From: Pseudosulfitobacter koreensis
Lineage (GTDB): Bacteria > Pseudomonadota > Alphaproteobacteria > Rhodobacterales > Rhodobacteraceae
Direction of reading: 5' to 3'
Length of the DNA stretch: 64,000 nt
NCBI RefSeq assembly: GCF_024733015.1
Contig: NZ_JANKJG010000007.1
Span: 124,001 to 188,000 of the forward strand
Position numbers and translations under genes: made by a program. How positions within the stretch are numbered: position 1 is the first letter of the stretch; every line of letters begins with the position of its first letter. Shown one piece after another: positions 52,584-62,703 of the stretch. The notes beneath the pieces are model-generated. The model did no database searches and was not told the DNA's origin. It was given only the letters and a program-made list of their open reading frames with translations.

Positions 52584-53243
52584 ATGTTAAGACTTTGTGC
52601 GCTCTTTGTTCTGCTCTGCACGCCGCTTGCGGCAGCGCAGGACTTTTCCGGCCCCATAAGGGTGATCGACGCCGACACCATCGACGTGGGCACCACCCGT
52701 GTGCGCCTGCACGGCATCGACGCGCCCGAGATGGACCAGACCTGCCTGACCGGGCAGAACACCGTCATCGAATGCGGACGCTGGGCCACCGATCAGGTGC
52801 GCGCGCGCTTCCAGAACCGTCTGGCACGCTGCACCCCCATCGAGACCGACCAATACGGCCGCACCGTCGCGCGCTGTGTGGTAGGCGACGTGGACATGGG
52901 CCGCGAGATCGTCAGCCTCGGCCTTGCATTTGCCTACAGACGCTACTCCACCGCCTACGTGCTGGACGAAAAAGGCGCCGCCGTGAACGACCGTGGCCTG
53001 CACGCGATGCGCGTCCAATCCCCCGCCCAGTTCCGCGCCTCGGGCGCCGCACCCGCACCCGCACCCCAAGCCCCCGCGCAGGACTGCGTGATCAAGGGCA
53101 ACATCTCGAAGAACGGCTACATCTATCACGTGCCGGGGCAGGAGTTCTACACCCGCACCCGCATCGACACCGCGCGCGGCGAACGCTGGTTCTGCACGGC
53201 GGCAGAGGCACGCGCCGCAGGCTGGCGTCCGGCCCGCAGATAG
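52584..53243 (+). CDS. Secreted staphylococcal-nuclease-like protein with C-terminal sunset-type domain
   Basis: 219 residues. Signal peptide (LRLCALFVLLCTPLAAAQ), SNase domain with VIDADTIDVG, RVRLHGIDAPEMDQTC, YGRTVARCVVGDVDMGREIVSLGLAFAYRRYS (catalytic Arg/Asp/Glu pattern), a Pro/Ala linker, then DCVIKGNISKNGYIYHVPGQ...RWFCTAAEARAAGW, recalled as the 'sunset' domain of thermonuclease-like proteins. Probably a periplasmic or secreted Ca2+-dependent nuclease. Convergent with pccR (17 bases between stops). Confidence 0.88.
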   Translation: MLRLCALFVLLCTPLAAAQDFSGPIRVIDADTIDVGTTRVRLHGIDAPEMDQTCLTGQNTVIECGRWATDQVRARFQNRLARCTPIETDQYGRTVARCVVGDVDMGREIVSLGLAFAYRRYSTAYVLDEKGAAVNDRGLHAMRVQSPAQFRASGAAPAPAPQAPAQDCVIKGNISKNGYIYHVPGQEFYTRTRIDTARGERWFCTAAEARAAGWRPARR

Positions 53244-53260
53244 GCGCGGCGCTAAGACCC

Positions 53261-54661
53261 TCAGCCCACCTGATAGGGCAGCACATCCCGCACATCGGGA
53301 TCGACCTGCAATCGCCGCTCCAGGGGTGGCACCGACCGCTGGTGGCACTGCTTGCGCTCGCAGATCCGGCAGGAAATCCCGATAGGCTCGAACGCATCGC
53401 CGCGCCCCAGATCCAGCCCGTCGGCATAGACCAGATCGCGCGCATGGCTGATCTCGCAGCCGAAGGATATCGCAAACCGCCGCACCGGCGCGCCGAACCG
53501 CCCCGCCGGTTTCGACACGTCCCGCGCAAGGCTCAGGTAACGCACCCCGTCCGGCGTTTCCGCCAGCTGCCGCAGAAACTGCCCCGGCTGCTCGAACGCG
53601 CGGTGCACGTTCCACAAGGGGCAGGCCCCGCCAAAGCGCGCGAATTGCAGCCGCGTCGCCGAATGGCGCTTGGTGATCTGCCCGGCCTGATCGACGCGCA
53701 CGAAAAAGAACGGAATGCCCTTGGCGCCGGGCCGTTGCAGCGTCGACAGCCGGTGCACCACCTGTTCGATCGACGCGCCGAACCGGCTCGACAATATCTC
53801 GATGTCGTGGCGACAATCCTGCGCCGCCTTCAGAAACGCCCGATAGGGCATCAGCGTCGCGCCCGCGAAATAGTTGGCCAGCCCGATCTTGGCGATGGCG
53901 CGCGCCTCGTCCGACTGGAACCGCGCCAGATCCAGCGTCGCCTCCAGCAGCGCATCCTGCCGCACCAGCGCCAGTTGCAGCAGCATCTGGAACGTCTGCG
54001 TCTCGGGCGAAATCCGGGTGGAAATCCGCAGGGTTTTGGCCCCGGCATCATAAGACCGGATCAGGTCCATGTCGTGGAATTGCACCGTCACGCCCGCATT
54101 GCCCAGCCCCGCCACGACCGCCACGCGGATGTTGCCCGGACGCCCCTCGGCGGTGGCGAAATGTTCGGCGGCACGGTCCACCGCGTCGATGTAGTTGTCG
54201 CAATAATGAAAGAAGTCGCGCACCTCTTCCCAGGGGCTCGGACGGGCGCGGGCATCTTCGCGCCCCAGTGCTTCGTCCAGCGACGCCAGCCGCTCGTGGG
54301 TCTGGCGGTAACTTCGGTGCAGCGCGATGAACGCGTGGGCCAGCGCGGGCGCATTCGAGGCCGCCAGCCGCAGATCGGCCATCGGCGGCGCGTCACCCGA
54401 AAACACCGGATCGGCCAGCGCCTCGCGCATGTCCGACACCAGCCGCTCGCTGTCGCCGGTGCTCAGCTCGGTGACGTCCAGACCGAACTCCTGCGCCAGC
54501 GCCAGCACCACGGTCGTGCTGACGGGCCGGTTGTTGTTTTCCATCTGGTTGAGATAGGGCAGGGACACGCCCAGCTTTTCGGCGAAATGCTTTTGCGTCA
54601 TGCCGATGCGCGTGCGCACCTCGCGCAGCTTGGCACCGGCATAGAGTTTCTGTTGAGCCAT
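53261..54661 (-). CDS. pccR: PccR-like (short-chain fatty acyl) transcriptional regulator
   Basis: 466 residues: N-terminal XRE helix-turn-helix (LYAGAKLREVRTRIGMTQKHFAEKLGVSLPYLNQMENN), a middle IrrE/ImmA-like region without an obvious HExxH (NIRVAVVAGLGNAGVTVQFHDMD), and a C-terminal domain with paired cysteines (GGACPLWNVH...GISCRICERKQCHQR). This is the ScfR/RamB/PccR class; R. sphaeroides PccR controls pccB. Start 54661 gives MAQQKLYAGAKL. TTTGCAA boxes lie just upstream (54673-54710), suggesting autoregulation. pccB lies about 1.5 kb away. Confidence 0.9.
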   Translation of the reverse strand: MAQQKLYAGAKLREVRTRIGMTQKHFAEKLGVSLPYLNQMENNNRPVSTTVVLALAQEFGLDVTELSTGDSERLVSDMREALADPVFSGDAPPMADLRLAASNAPALAHAFIALHRSYRQTHERLASLDEALGREDARARPSPWEEVRDFFHYCDNYIDAVDRAAEHFATAEGRPGNIRVAVVAGLGNAGVTVQFHDMDLIRSYDAGAKTLRISTRISPETQTFQMLLQLALVRQDALLEATLDLARFQSDEARAIAKIGLANYFAGATLMPYRAFLKAAQDCRHDIEILSSRFGASIEQVVHRLSTLQRPGAKGIPFFFVRVDQAGQITKRHSATRLQFARFGGACPLWNVHRAFEQPGQFLRQLAETPDGVRYLSLARDVSKPAGRFGAPVRRFAISFGCEISHARDLVYADGLDLGRGDAFEPIGISCRICERKQCHQRSVPPLERRLQVDPDVRDVLPYQVG

Positions 54662-54672
54662 GGGCGCGCACC

Positions 54673-54710
54673 TTTGCAACTTAGCACGCGCCCAGTGTTA
54701 GCTTTGCAAA
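54673..54710 (-). promoter_or_regulatory. PccR-type boxes in front of pccR
   Basis: TTTGCAAC (54673-54680) and perfect palindrome TTTGCAAA (54703-54710), 22 bases apart, between the MFS-gene stop and the pccR start. They match the TTTGCAAA half-site I recall for R. sphaeroides PccR; the published arrangement had two half-sites 4 bases apart. Confidence 0.6.
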
Positions 54711-54711
54711 C

Positions 54712-55941
54712 TCAGTCCGGCAAGGCGTCCGGTGCAATCTGGCGTTCGCGCCAATAGACCGTGCCGATCGACACCATCGCCAGCACCGATGTGATCGTCA
54801 TCATGTACAAGAGCGGAAAGGCCCCCGTTTCGGGCGTCAGCAGCGTGCCGACCAGCCCCGACAGCAACGCGCCGCCGCCGATCTGGATCGCGCCACCCAG
54901 CCCCGATGCCGTTCCCGCCAGATGCGGGCGCACCGACAGCATGCCCGCGGTGGCGTTGGGAATGACCAGACCGTTGCCAAGACCCACGAACATCATCATG
55001 CCAAAGAACGACCACGGGCTGCCGAGGCCCACCGCGAACAGTGCCAGCGACCCCGCGACCCCGATAAAATTCGAGAAACACCCCACCAGCACCATCCGGT
55101 TCACGCCGTACCGCGTGGCAAAGGCCCCGGTGATCGCGTTGCCGACCATATAACCGATGGCGGGCGCGCCAAACACCAGCCCCAGCATCGACGGCGACAT
55201 GTTGAACAGCACCGAACCGACGAAAGGCGCGCCGCCCAGATAGGCAAAGAACGACCCCGAACAAAAGCCCGACGCCAGCGCATAGCCCCAGAACCGCGGG
55301 CTGCGCAGCAATTCGGGGTATTCGCGAAACTGCGCACCCAGTGTCTTGCCGGTGCTGGTCGCCGTCTCGCCAAGGTCGGCCCAGACCACCCACAGCGTGA
55401 TCGCCCCGATGATGAAGAACGCCCAGAAGTTCGCGCGCCAGCCGAACAGCTCGTCCAATACGCCGCCGATTGCGGGGCTGACCATCGGCACCACCGACAT
55501 GAACATCGTCACGATGCCGATCATCGACGCGCTTTCGTTCTGGTCGTACAGGTCGCGGATCACCGCGCGGCTCAGCACCATGGCGACGGCGACGACCGCC
55601 TGACACATGCGGAAAAACAGGAAGATCTCTGCGGTGGGCGCATAGATGCAGCCCAACGTCGCCACCAGAAACAGCGATAGCCCGCCCAGCAGCACCGGCC
55701 TGCGCCCCAGACTGTCGGATATCGGCCCGATCAGCACCTGCATCACCGCGCTGACCCCCAGAAACAGCGCCACCGACAGCTGCATCAGCCTGTATTCGGT
55801 GTCGAAATACTCGGTCATGTTCGGCAACGACGGCAGGAACATGTTCATCACCATGGCCGACATGCCCGCAAGCATGACAAGGGTGATCAAATGGGGCGGA
55901 GTGGAGCGTTTGAGAAAGCGCACAGTTGGTATACGTTGCAT
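54712..55941 (-). CDS. MFS transporter, Bcr/CflA-like
   Basis: About 409 residues with 12 helices, the MFS loop motif GPISDSLGRRPVLLGGL and motif LSRAVIRDLYD typical of the Bcr/CflA multidrug group, plus a mid-protein SPAIGGVLDELFGWRANFW. Start 55941 is a best guess; ATG 55977 is in frame and no start has a clear ribosome site. It is divergent from pccB and co-directional with pccR, whose promoter boxes lie directly after its stop. Whether it exports an acyl metabolite or is unrelated is unknown. Confidence 0.87.
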   Translation of the reverse strand: MQRIPTVRFLKRSTPPHLITLVMLAGMSAMVMNMFLPSLPNMTEYFDTEYRLMQLSVALFLGVSAVMQVLIGPISDSLGRRPVLLGGLSLFLVATLGCIYAPTAEIFLFFRMCQAVVAVAMVLSRAVIRDLYDQNESASMIGIVTMFMSVVPMVSPAIGGVLDELFGWRANFWAFFIIGAITLWVVWADLGETATSTGKTLGAQFREYPELLRSPRFWGYALASGFCSGSFFAYLGGAPFVGSVLFNMSPSMLGLVFGAPAIGYMVGNAITGAFATRYGVNRMVLVGCFSNFIGVAGSLALFAVGLGSPWSFFGMMMFVGLGNGLVIPNATAGMLSVRPHLAGTASGLGGAIQIGGGALLSGLVGTLLTPETGAFPLLYMMTITSVLAMVSIGTVYWRERQIAPDALPD

Positions 55942-56013
55942 TTCGGGAAGGTAGATCGCGCCTCTGGCGGTGTCCATTGCATTCAGCGCATAGCAGCCAT
56001 GCGCCTCCGAATG

Positions 56014-56063
56014 TTTTGCATATTTGCAATTAGCAAATCCATACCGGCAAAGGATTTGCAAAT
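56014..56063 (+). promoter_or_regulatory. Cluster of PccR-type boxes upstream of pccB
   Basis: Between the divergent MFS gene and pccB: TTTTGCAT (56014-56021), TTTGCAAT (56023-56030), TTAGCAAA (56030-56037) and the perfect ATTTGCAAAT (56054-56063). The last lies about 70 bases before the pccB ATG, a promoter-proximal position. Confidence 0.65.
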
Positions 56064-56132
56064 ATTCCACAAGATGCTTTTGTGCGCAGGCCGACCCTGA
56101 TAGCCTGCCTCAAATCGCAACAGGGGCCTGAC

Positions 56133-57665
56133 ATGAAAGACATTCTGACCGAACTGGAAGACCGTCGCGCGGATGCGCGTCTGGGCGGCGGACAAACCCG
56201 CATCGACGCACAGCACGCCCGTGGCAAGCTGACCGCCCGCGAGCGGATCGAATTGCTGCTCGACGAGGACAGCTTTGAAGAATTCGACATGTTCGTGACC
56301 CACCGCTGCACCGACTTCGGGATGGAAAAGCAGAAACCCGCAGGCGATGGCGTCATCACCGGCTGGGGCACCATCAACGGCCGCATGGTCTATGTGTTCA
56401 GCCAGGACTTTACCGTGTTCGGCGGCTCTCTGTCCGAAACCCACGCCCAGAAAATCGTCAAGATCCAGGACATGGCGATCCAGAACGGCGCGCCCGTCAT
56501 CGGCATCAACGATTCCGGCGGTGCCCGCATCCAGGAAGGCGTCGCCTCGCTTGCGGGCTACGCCGAGGTGTTCCAGCGCAACATCATGGCTTCGGGCGTG
56601 GTGCCGCAGATCAGCCTGATCATGGGCCCCTGCGCGGGTGGCGCTGTCTATTCCCCCGCGATGACCGACTTCATCTTCATGGTGCGCGACACGTCCTATA
56701 TGTTCGTGACCGGCCCCGATGTGGTGAAAACCGTGACCAACGAACAGGTCACAGCCGAGGAACTGGGCGGCGCATCGACCCACACCCGCAAATCCAGCGT
56801 CGCCGACGGCGCGTTCGAAAACGACGTCGAGGCATTGGCCGAAGTGCGCCGCCTCGTCGATTTCCTGCCCCTGAACAACCGCGAAAAGCCGCCCGTGCGT
56901 CCCTTCTTCGACGAGCCGGGCCGCATCGAGACCAGCCTCGACACGCTGATCCCCGAAAACGCCAACACCCCCTACGACATGAAGGAATTGATCCACAAGG
57001 TCGCGGACGAGGGCGATTTCTTCGAGATACAGGAAGAGTTCGCCAAGAACATCATCACCGGTTTCATCCGTCTCGAAGGGCAAAGCGTCGGCGTCGTCGC
57101 CAACCAGCCGATGGTTCTCGCGGGCTGTCTCGACATCGACAGCAGCCGCAAGGCCGCGCGTTTCGTGCGCTTCTGCGATGCCTTCGAGATTCCGATCCTC
57201 ACGCTGGTCGATGTCCCCGGCTTCCTGCCCGGCACCGGCCAGGAATTCGGCGGCGTGATCAAGCACGGCGCGAAACTGCTCTTTGCCTACGGCGAGGCGA
57301 CGGTGCCCAAGGTGACCGTGATCACCCGCAAGGCTTACGGCGGCGCCTATGACGTGATGGCGTCCAAGCACCTGCGCGGCGATTTCAACTATGCCTGGCC
57401 CACCGCCGAAATCGCGGTGATGGGCGCCAAGGGCGCGACCGAGATCATCCACCGCGGCGATCTGGGCGATGCGGAAAAGATTGCGAAACATGCCGCCGAT
57501 TACGAGGCGCGCTTTGCCAATCCCTTCGTTGCCGCCGAGCGTGGCTTCATCGACGAGGTCATCATGCCCCATTCGACCCGTCGCCGGATCAGCAAGGCAT
57601 TCGCGTCCCTGCGCACCAAGAAGCTGACGAACCCGTGGAAAAAACACGACAATATTCCACTTTGA
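56133..57665 (+). CDS. pccB: Propionyl-CoA carboxylase beta subunit
   Basis: 510 residues, the normal PccB length. Carboxyltransferase landmarks: [58 protein letters not shown] and, in the C half, [26 protein letters not shown] and [18 protein letters not shown] (oxyanion glycines). It transfers CO2 from biotin on PccA to propionyl-CoA, giving (S)-methylmalonyl-CoA. Start 56133 has GGGG about 10 bases upstream. pccA lies 2.2 kb downstream, after five small genes. Confidence 0.97.
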   Translation: MKDILTELEDRRADARLGGGQTRIDAQHARGKLTARERIELLLDEDSFEEFDMFVTHRCTDFGMEKQKPAGDGVITGWGTINGRMVYVFSQDFTVFGGSLSETHAQKIVKIQDMAIQNGAPVIGINDSGGARIQEGVASLAGYAEVFQRNIMASGVVPQISLIMGPCAGGAVYSPAMTDFIFMVRDTSYMFVTGPDVVKTVTNEQVTAEELGGASTHTRKSSVADGAFENDVEALAEVRRLVDFLPLNNREKPPVRPFFDEPGRIETSLDTLIPENANTPYDMKELIHKVADEGDFFEIQEEFAKNIITGFIRLEGQSVGVVANQPMVLAGCLDIDSSRKAARFVRFCDAFEIPILTLVDVPGFLPGTGQEFGGVIKHGAKLLFAYGEATVPKVTVITRKAYGGAYDVMASKHLRGDFNYAWPTAEIAVMGAKGATEIIHRGDLGDAEKIAKHAADYEARFANPFVAAERGFIDEVIMPHSTRRRISKAFASLRTKKLTNPWKKHDNIPL

Positions 57666-57719
57666 TCGTCGAGGGAACGCAGATGCAGCTGTGCGCGTTG
57701 GCTCCAAAAGGAGCAAGCC

Positions 57720-57983
57720 ATGACCAAGGACCACGGAAAGTCCGTCAAGGACGACGAGACCTACGAAGCGCTGCGCGACGACGGCGCATCGAAGGAAAAA
57801 GCTGCGCGCATCGCGAATGCGAAGGCCAACGACGACCAGCATCCCTCGAAAAAGGGCGGCAGCCAGCCCCCCTACGAGGAGTGGTCGAAGGGCGATCTGT
57901 ACGACCGGGCGCAGGAACTGGACATCGACGGACGCTCGGACATGTCCAAGGATCAGCTGATCGACGCCCTGCGCAACCACTGA
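57720..57983 (+). CDS. DUF7218/Rho_N-type small protein
   Basis: 87 residues. First half: charged SVKDDETYEALRDDGASKEKAARIANAKAND; second half: a Rho N-terminal/SAP-like motif WSKGDLYDRAQELDIDGRSDMSKDQLIDALRNH. Such motifs bind nucleic acid. AAAAGGAG lies about 6 bases before the ATG. It is 54 bases downstream of pccB and likely shares its transcript. Function unknown; also seen as a stand-alone stress-type small protein in other bacteria. Confidence 0.85.
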   Translation: MTKDHGKSVKDDETYEALRDDGASKEKAARIANAKANDDQHPSKKGGSQPPYEEWSKGDLYDRAQELDIDGRSDMSKDQLIDALRNH

Positions 57984-57999
57984 CGTTGCAGGCCGCGCC

Positions 58000-58386
58000 A
58001 TGATGCGCGCGGCCCTCACATCTGCGCTGATCGCCGCCTGCGGCCCGCTCTGGGCCTTCGACGTGCCATCGGGGCAGGCGGTTGATCTGCAAGAGGTCCT
58101 GATCGACGACACCAGCGGCACCAGCATGGTGCGCTTTCGCTTCCTCGCCCCCGCGATCGCGCGCGAGGGCGGCACTATGACCTACGCCGACAGCGCACCC
58201 GATATCGAGGAATTGTGCGCCAGGGTGGTCATCCCCTACATCGCCGAATATGCCCTGACGCCGCAGATCGTGGTGATCTCATTGGCCGACCGCGCGGTCG
58301 AATTCGGCCAGCCCGACCCCGACGCAACCCAGTTTTTCGACGCTTTCCGCATCGAAGGCGACACCTGTATCTGGGAGGCTTTTTGA
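58000..58386 (+). CDS. DUF6497 exported protein
   Basis: 128 residues with a signal peptide (MRAALTSALIAACGPLWAF), then FDVPSGQAVDLQEVLIDD, VRFRFLAPAIAREGG, CARVVIPYIAEYALTPQIVVISLADR and a terminal DTCIWEAF. This matches the pattern I recall for DUF6497, a Rhodobacteraceae-restricted family. Two cysteines in the mature part could form a disulfide. Starts 16 bases after the DUF7218 gene. ATG 58000 or 58003 could be used. Function unknown. Confidence 0.8.
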   Translation: MMRAALTSALIAACGPLWAFDVPSGQAVDLQEVLIDDTSGTSMVRFRFLAPAIAREGGTMTYADSAPDIEELCARVVIPYIAEYALTPQIVVISLADRAVEFGQPDPDATQFFDAFRIEGDTCIWEAF

Positions 58387-58600
58387 TGCCTGCACAATAT
58401 CTTGCGGCGCGACCCTCATGTGAGCGGAAAGTTGCGACTTTGCCGCCACAACGCGACGGGTTGACGCAGTTCGCATATCTTTCACCTTTGGAATCCGCTA
58501 TGATCACACCGAGGAAGCCCCAAGGGGCCCTTAACCCTATTGAGGCAGGGTCCGCACGGTCGTGCGACCAAGGCCTTGTGCAACTGAACAGGAGATCCAG

Positions 58601-58744
58601 ATGTCGAAGAGCATCAAACTTTTGGCAATGTTCGGCTTTGTTGCCGTCATCGCAGCCTGTGCCCGCGAGCAGGCAGAAGAATTCGTCGTGGTCGATCCCG
58701 AGCCCATCTCGGTCGAGCCAGTCTACACCGGCAAATACAAGTAA
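58601..58744 (+). CDS. Very small lipoprotein
   Basis: 47 residues: MSKSIKLLAMFGFVAVIAAC (lipobox IAAC, Cys20), then AREQAEEFVVVDPEPISVEP and VYTGKYK. GGAGATCC lies 5-12 bases before ATG 58601. The mature peptide is only 28 residues, acidic then basic. A perfect hairpin follows (58754-58777). Not recognised; similar tiny lipoproteins are common near pcc genes in this family of bacteria as far as I recall. Confidence 0.75.
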   Translation: MSKSIKLLAMFGFVAVIAACAREQAEEFVVVDPEPISVEPVYTGKYK

Positions 58745-58753
58745 CGACACTCC

Positions 58754-58777
58754 AGAGCAGGCCTTCGGGCCTGCTCT
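58754..58777 (+). terminator. Hairpin after the small lipoprotein gene
   Basis: Perfect stem AGAGCAGGCC-TTCG-GGCCTGCTCT, 10 bases after the stop. There is no T run (ACCCC follows), so it may act as an mRNA 3'-end stabiliser rather than a strong terminator. Confidence 0.55.
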
Positions 58778-58819
58778 GACCCCTGCCTTACGATCCATTC
58801 CGGCGCATGGGGGTGTCCC

Positions 58820-59176
58820 ATGCTGAAACATCGTGGTTTCCCCGGTCGCCTCGCCAGCACCGATTATCAATTCACCCTCCGCCGCGCCAACCCCAAGGGC
58901 GCCACGCCGCTGATCCGCCGCGAGCGCAAGCGCGACCGCAAACCTGCGGACCGCCGCGCCGATCTGGGGTTCATGAAAGCGCTGTGGGAACAGTTCGGCG
59001 ACCAGCCATTCGAGCGCGGCAACCTCGACGGCGGCCGCCTGTCCTGGCTCTTTGGCCGCGAGGTGGTCCCGGCGACCGAGGATTTCGACCCCGCAGCCTA
59101 TGACGCGCTGCTGGTGATCGACGTAAAGGTCGCCCAGGCCTCGTTTCCGGAAGTTTTCGGCGAGCGCTCGGCATGA
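58820..59176 (+). CDS. Hypothetical basic protein
   Basis: 118 residues: MLKHRGFPGRLASTDYQFTL, RRANPKGATPLIRRERKRDRK, then GFMKALWEQFGDQPFERGNLDGGRLSWLFGREVVPATEDFDPAAYDALLVIDVKVAQASFP. No signal peptide or membrane segment. GGGGGTG precedes the ATG at about 6 bases. I do not recognise a family; codon use looks like the neighbours. It lies in the pccB-pccA interval with a terminator 156 bases downstream. Confidence 0.6.
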   Translation: MLKHRGFPGRLASTDYQFTLRRANPKGATPLIRRERKRDRKPADRRADLGFMKALWEQFGDQPFERGNLDGGRLSWLFGREVVPATEDFDPAAYDALLVIDVKVAQASFPEVFGERSA

Positions 59177-59492
59177 ATTTGCTTGGAAATTCCCACTCTG
59201 GGCAAGCATTGGCCGACGCCCGCGCGACGCCCTTGGCGGCAGGGCACCCCCCGTGTCAGGCTCAACCCATGGGTGTCGCGCTCTCACGATTTGCGGCCCC
59301 TGTTTACCATCTCCATACCCCTTCCCTCTACGGGCGGTCTTCTGAAGTCATCCAGAGACCGCCCGCCTTTTTGCGCACCGCCGCTGGGCGGAAACCGGCC
59401 CATGCACAGTGTCGTGATCGTTTTGAATTGCCGGAACCGTGCAATCTGTCATGCGTTAGCGAGGCACATCTGGCAGTAAAAGGACAACAACC
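59177..59492. other. Intergenic region with a terminator
   Basis: 316 bases between the hypothetical gene and the glycine-zipper lipoprotein gene. No credible gene. It holds the terminator at 59332-59372 and, after it, a region with a likely promoter for the lipoprotein gene, but no clear -35/-10 pair that I would commit to. Confidence 0.5.
59332..59372 (+). terminator. Rho-independent terminator
   Basis: Stem GGGCGGTCT (59332-59340) / AGACCGCCC (59356-59364), 15-base loop, then GCC and TTTTT. Confidence 0.85.
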
Positions 59493-59699
59493 ATGCCCCT
59501 CAAAGCAATCATTCTCGCAGGCATCGCTTGCACAGGTCTCGTCGCTTGCGGCGACACGCTCGGCGAACAGGCCCTTGTCGGCGGCGCCGTCGGTGCAGGT
59601 GCGGCTGCGGTCACATCGGGCAGCGTCCTCACGGGTGCCGCTGTCGGTGTTGCAGGCAACGTCGCCTACTGCCAGGCCTACCCGACCAAGTGTAACTGA
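59493..59699 (+). CDS. Glycine-zipper small lipoprotein
   Basis: 68 residues: lipoprotein signal MPLKAIILAGIACTGLVAC, then an Ala/Gly-rich zipper (ALVGGAVGAGAAAVTSG, VLTGAAVGVAGNVAYC) ending CQAYPTKCN. AAAAGGAC lies about 7-14 bases before the ATG. Glycine zippers pack in membranes or oligomerise, as in YMGG/osmotically inducible lipoproteins. A terminator follows at 59792-59819. Function unknown. Confidence 0.82.
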   Translation: MPLKAIILAGIACTGLVACGDTLGEQALVGGAVGAGAAAVTSGSVLTGAAVGVAGNVAYCQAYPTKCN

Positions 59700-59791
59700 T
59701 AACGCAGACCACACTCCGGTCAGGGCAGGGGCGTCGCGCACGGATGTGCGCCGCCCCCTGACCCGTCGATACATTCTAATACATCCCGCAA

Positions 59792-59819
59792 CCGCCTTGC
59801 TTCCGCAGGGCGGCTTTTT
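59792..59819 (+). terminator. Rho-independent terminator upstream of pccA
   Basis: Stem CCGCCTTGC-TTCC-GCAGGGCGG (one G-U pair) followed by CTTTTT. It separates the lipoprotein transcript from pccA, so pccA needs its own promoter or read-through. Confidence 0.8.
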
Positions 59820-59864
59820 GCGTTCGGCACCAACCAACGGCACTTACCAACTCAAGGACCCGAA

Positions 59865-61913
<2,049 letters not shown>

Positions 61914-61978
61914 GCCATCATGGCCCGTGTCGCGTTGCATAACGCCCGCGCACGGGCTTGTGGTGGGGCGCTACCGGC

Positions 61979-62440
61979 TCAGCCTTCGGGCTGGACCCTG
62001 CCGCGCAGTTCCTGCTGGCGCAGCGGCGTCTTGTCGATGCTGCGGGTGATCTCGCGCACGTCCCACGGAAACGGCTTGCGCTGCATCACGTCGCCGTCCT
62101 TGTCGATCAGCGCCATCATGTACCCGCGCGGCCGCAGCTTGCGCCGCAATTCCGACCGCGCATCCGGATCGGTGTCCAGCAGCACCACCACGTCACGTTC
62201 CAGCAACTCGTCGGCGCGCGCGCGCAGCAGGGCCACCTGCTCGACATACCGCGGGTCCGACGGGCTGTCGGCGAAGACGACGATGGGCCGGTTGATCCAT
62301 ATGAACTGGTCCAGATCTTCCTCGCCCGCCGTGGCGAACAACAGTTCGGCAGGCGTCATGGCAGGCGCAAGGGTCGTTTCGTCCGCCAGCGCCGGAAGTG
62401 CACCGAGTGCTATGAAAACAAGGGCAATAAGTCTTTTCAT
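61979..62440 (-). CDS. DUF4174 exported protein
   Basis: 153 residues with a cleavable signal (MKRLIALVFIALGALPALAD), then WINRPIVVFADSPSDPRYVEQVALLRARADELLERDVVVLLDTDPDA and GYMMALIDKDGDVMQRKPFPWDVREITRSIDKTPLRQQELR, the DUF4174 pattern. The fold is thioredoxin-like without the CxxC pair. AGGAGAG lies about 4-10 bases before ATG 62440. Located between pccA (convergent) and the mutase gene (divergent, 263 bases). Function unknown. Confidence 0.88.
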   Translation of the reverse strand: MKRLIALVFIALGALPALADETTLAPAMTPAELLFATAGEEDLDQFIWINRPIVVFADSPSDPRYVEQVALLRARADELLERDVVVLLDTDPDARSELRRKLRPRGYMMALIDKDGDVMQRKPFPWDVREITRSIDKTPLRQQELRGRVQPEG

Positions 62441-62703
62441 GGTCTCTCCTGTTGACCCTAAGATAAGCATTCGCGCGGCAAATTCGATGCACAAAGTGTT
62501 CAACAGTGCGATTAAATCCTCCCCAGGCGAGGCGCGCGCATGATTGTGCCCTCTGACAGGGGCCTCACGCGCCCCATTTGCCCCCGGACATTTCGCCGCC
62601 CTGCACGCAGGCGCGCACGGACTTGCCACACTGACACGAGACCCGGAGCGGACAAGAGCGGGACACACCCTGCCGTTCGCCCAACAGACAGAAGGACATG
62701 AAC

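Noticed and set aside
55983-58175. A minus-strand open frame of about 730 codons opposite pccB
   Set aside because: Antisense shadow of pccB, with no recognisable domain or ribosome site.
59183-59479. A plus-strand frame of about 98 codons after the hypothetical gene
   Set aside because: It crosses a strong terminator, has no ribosome site and no protein-like composition.
62441-62703. Possible cobalamin riboswitch in front of the B12-dependent mutase
   Set aside because: I looked for the B12-box and a long structured leader and saw neither; the mutase gene has an ordinary ribosome site.
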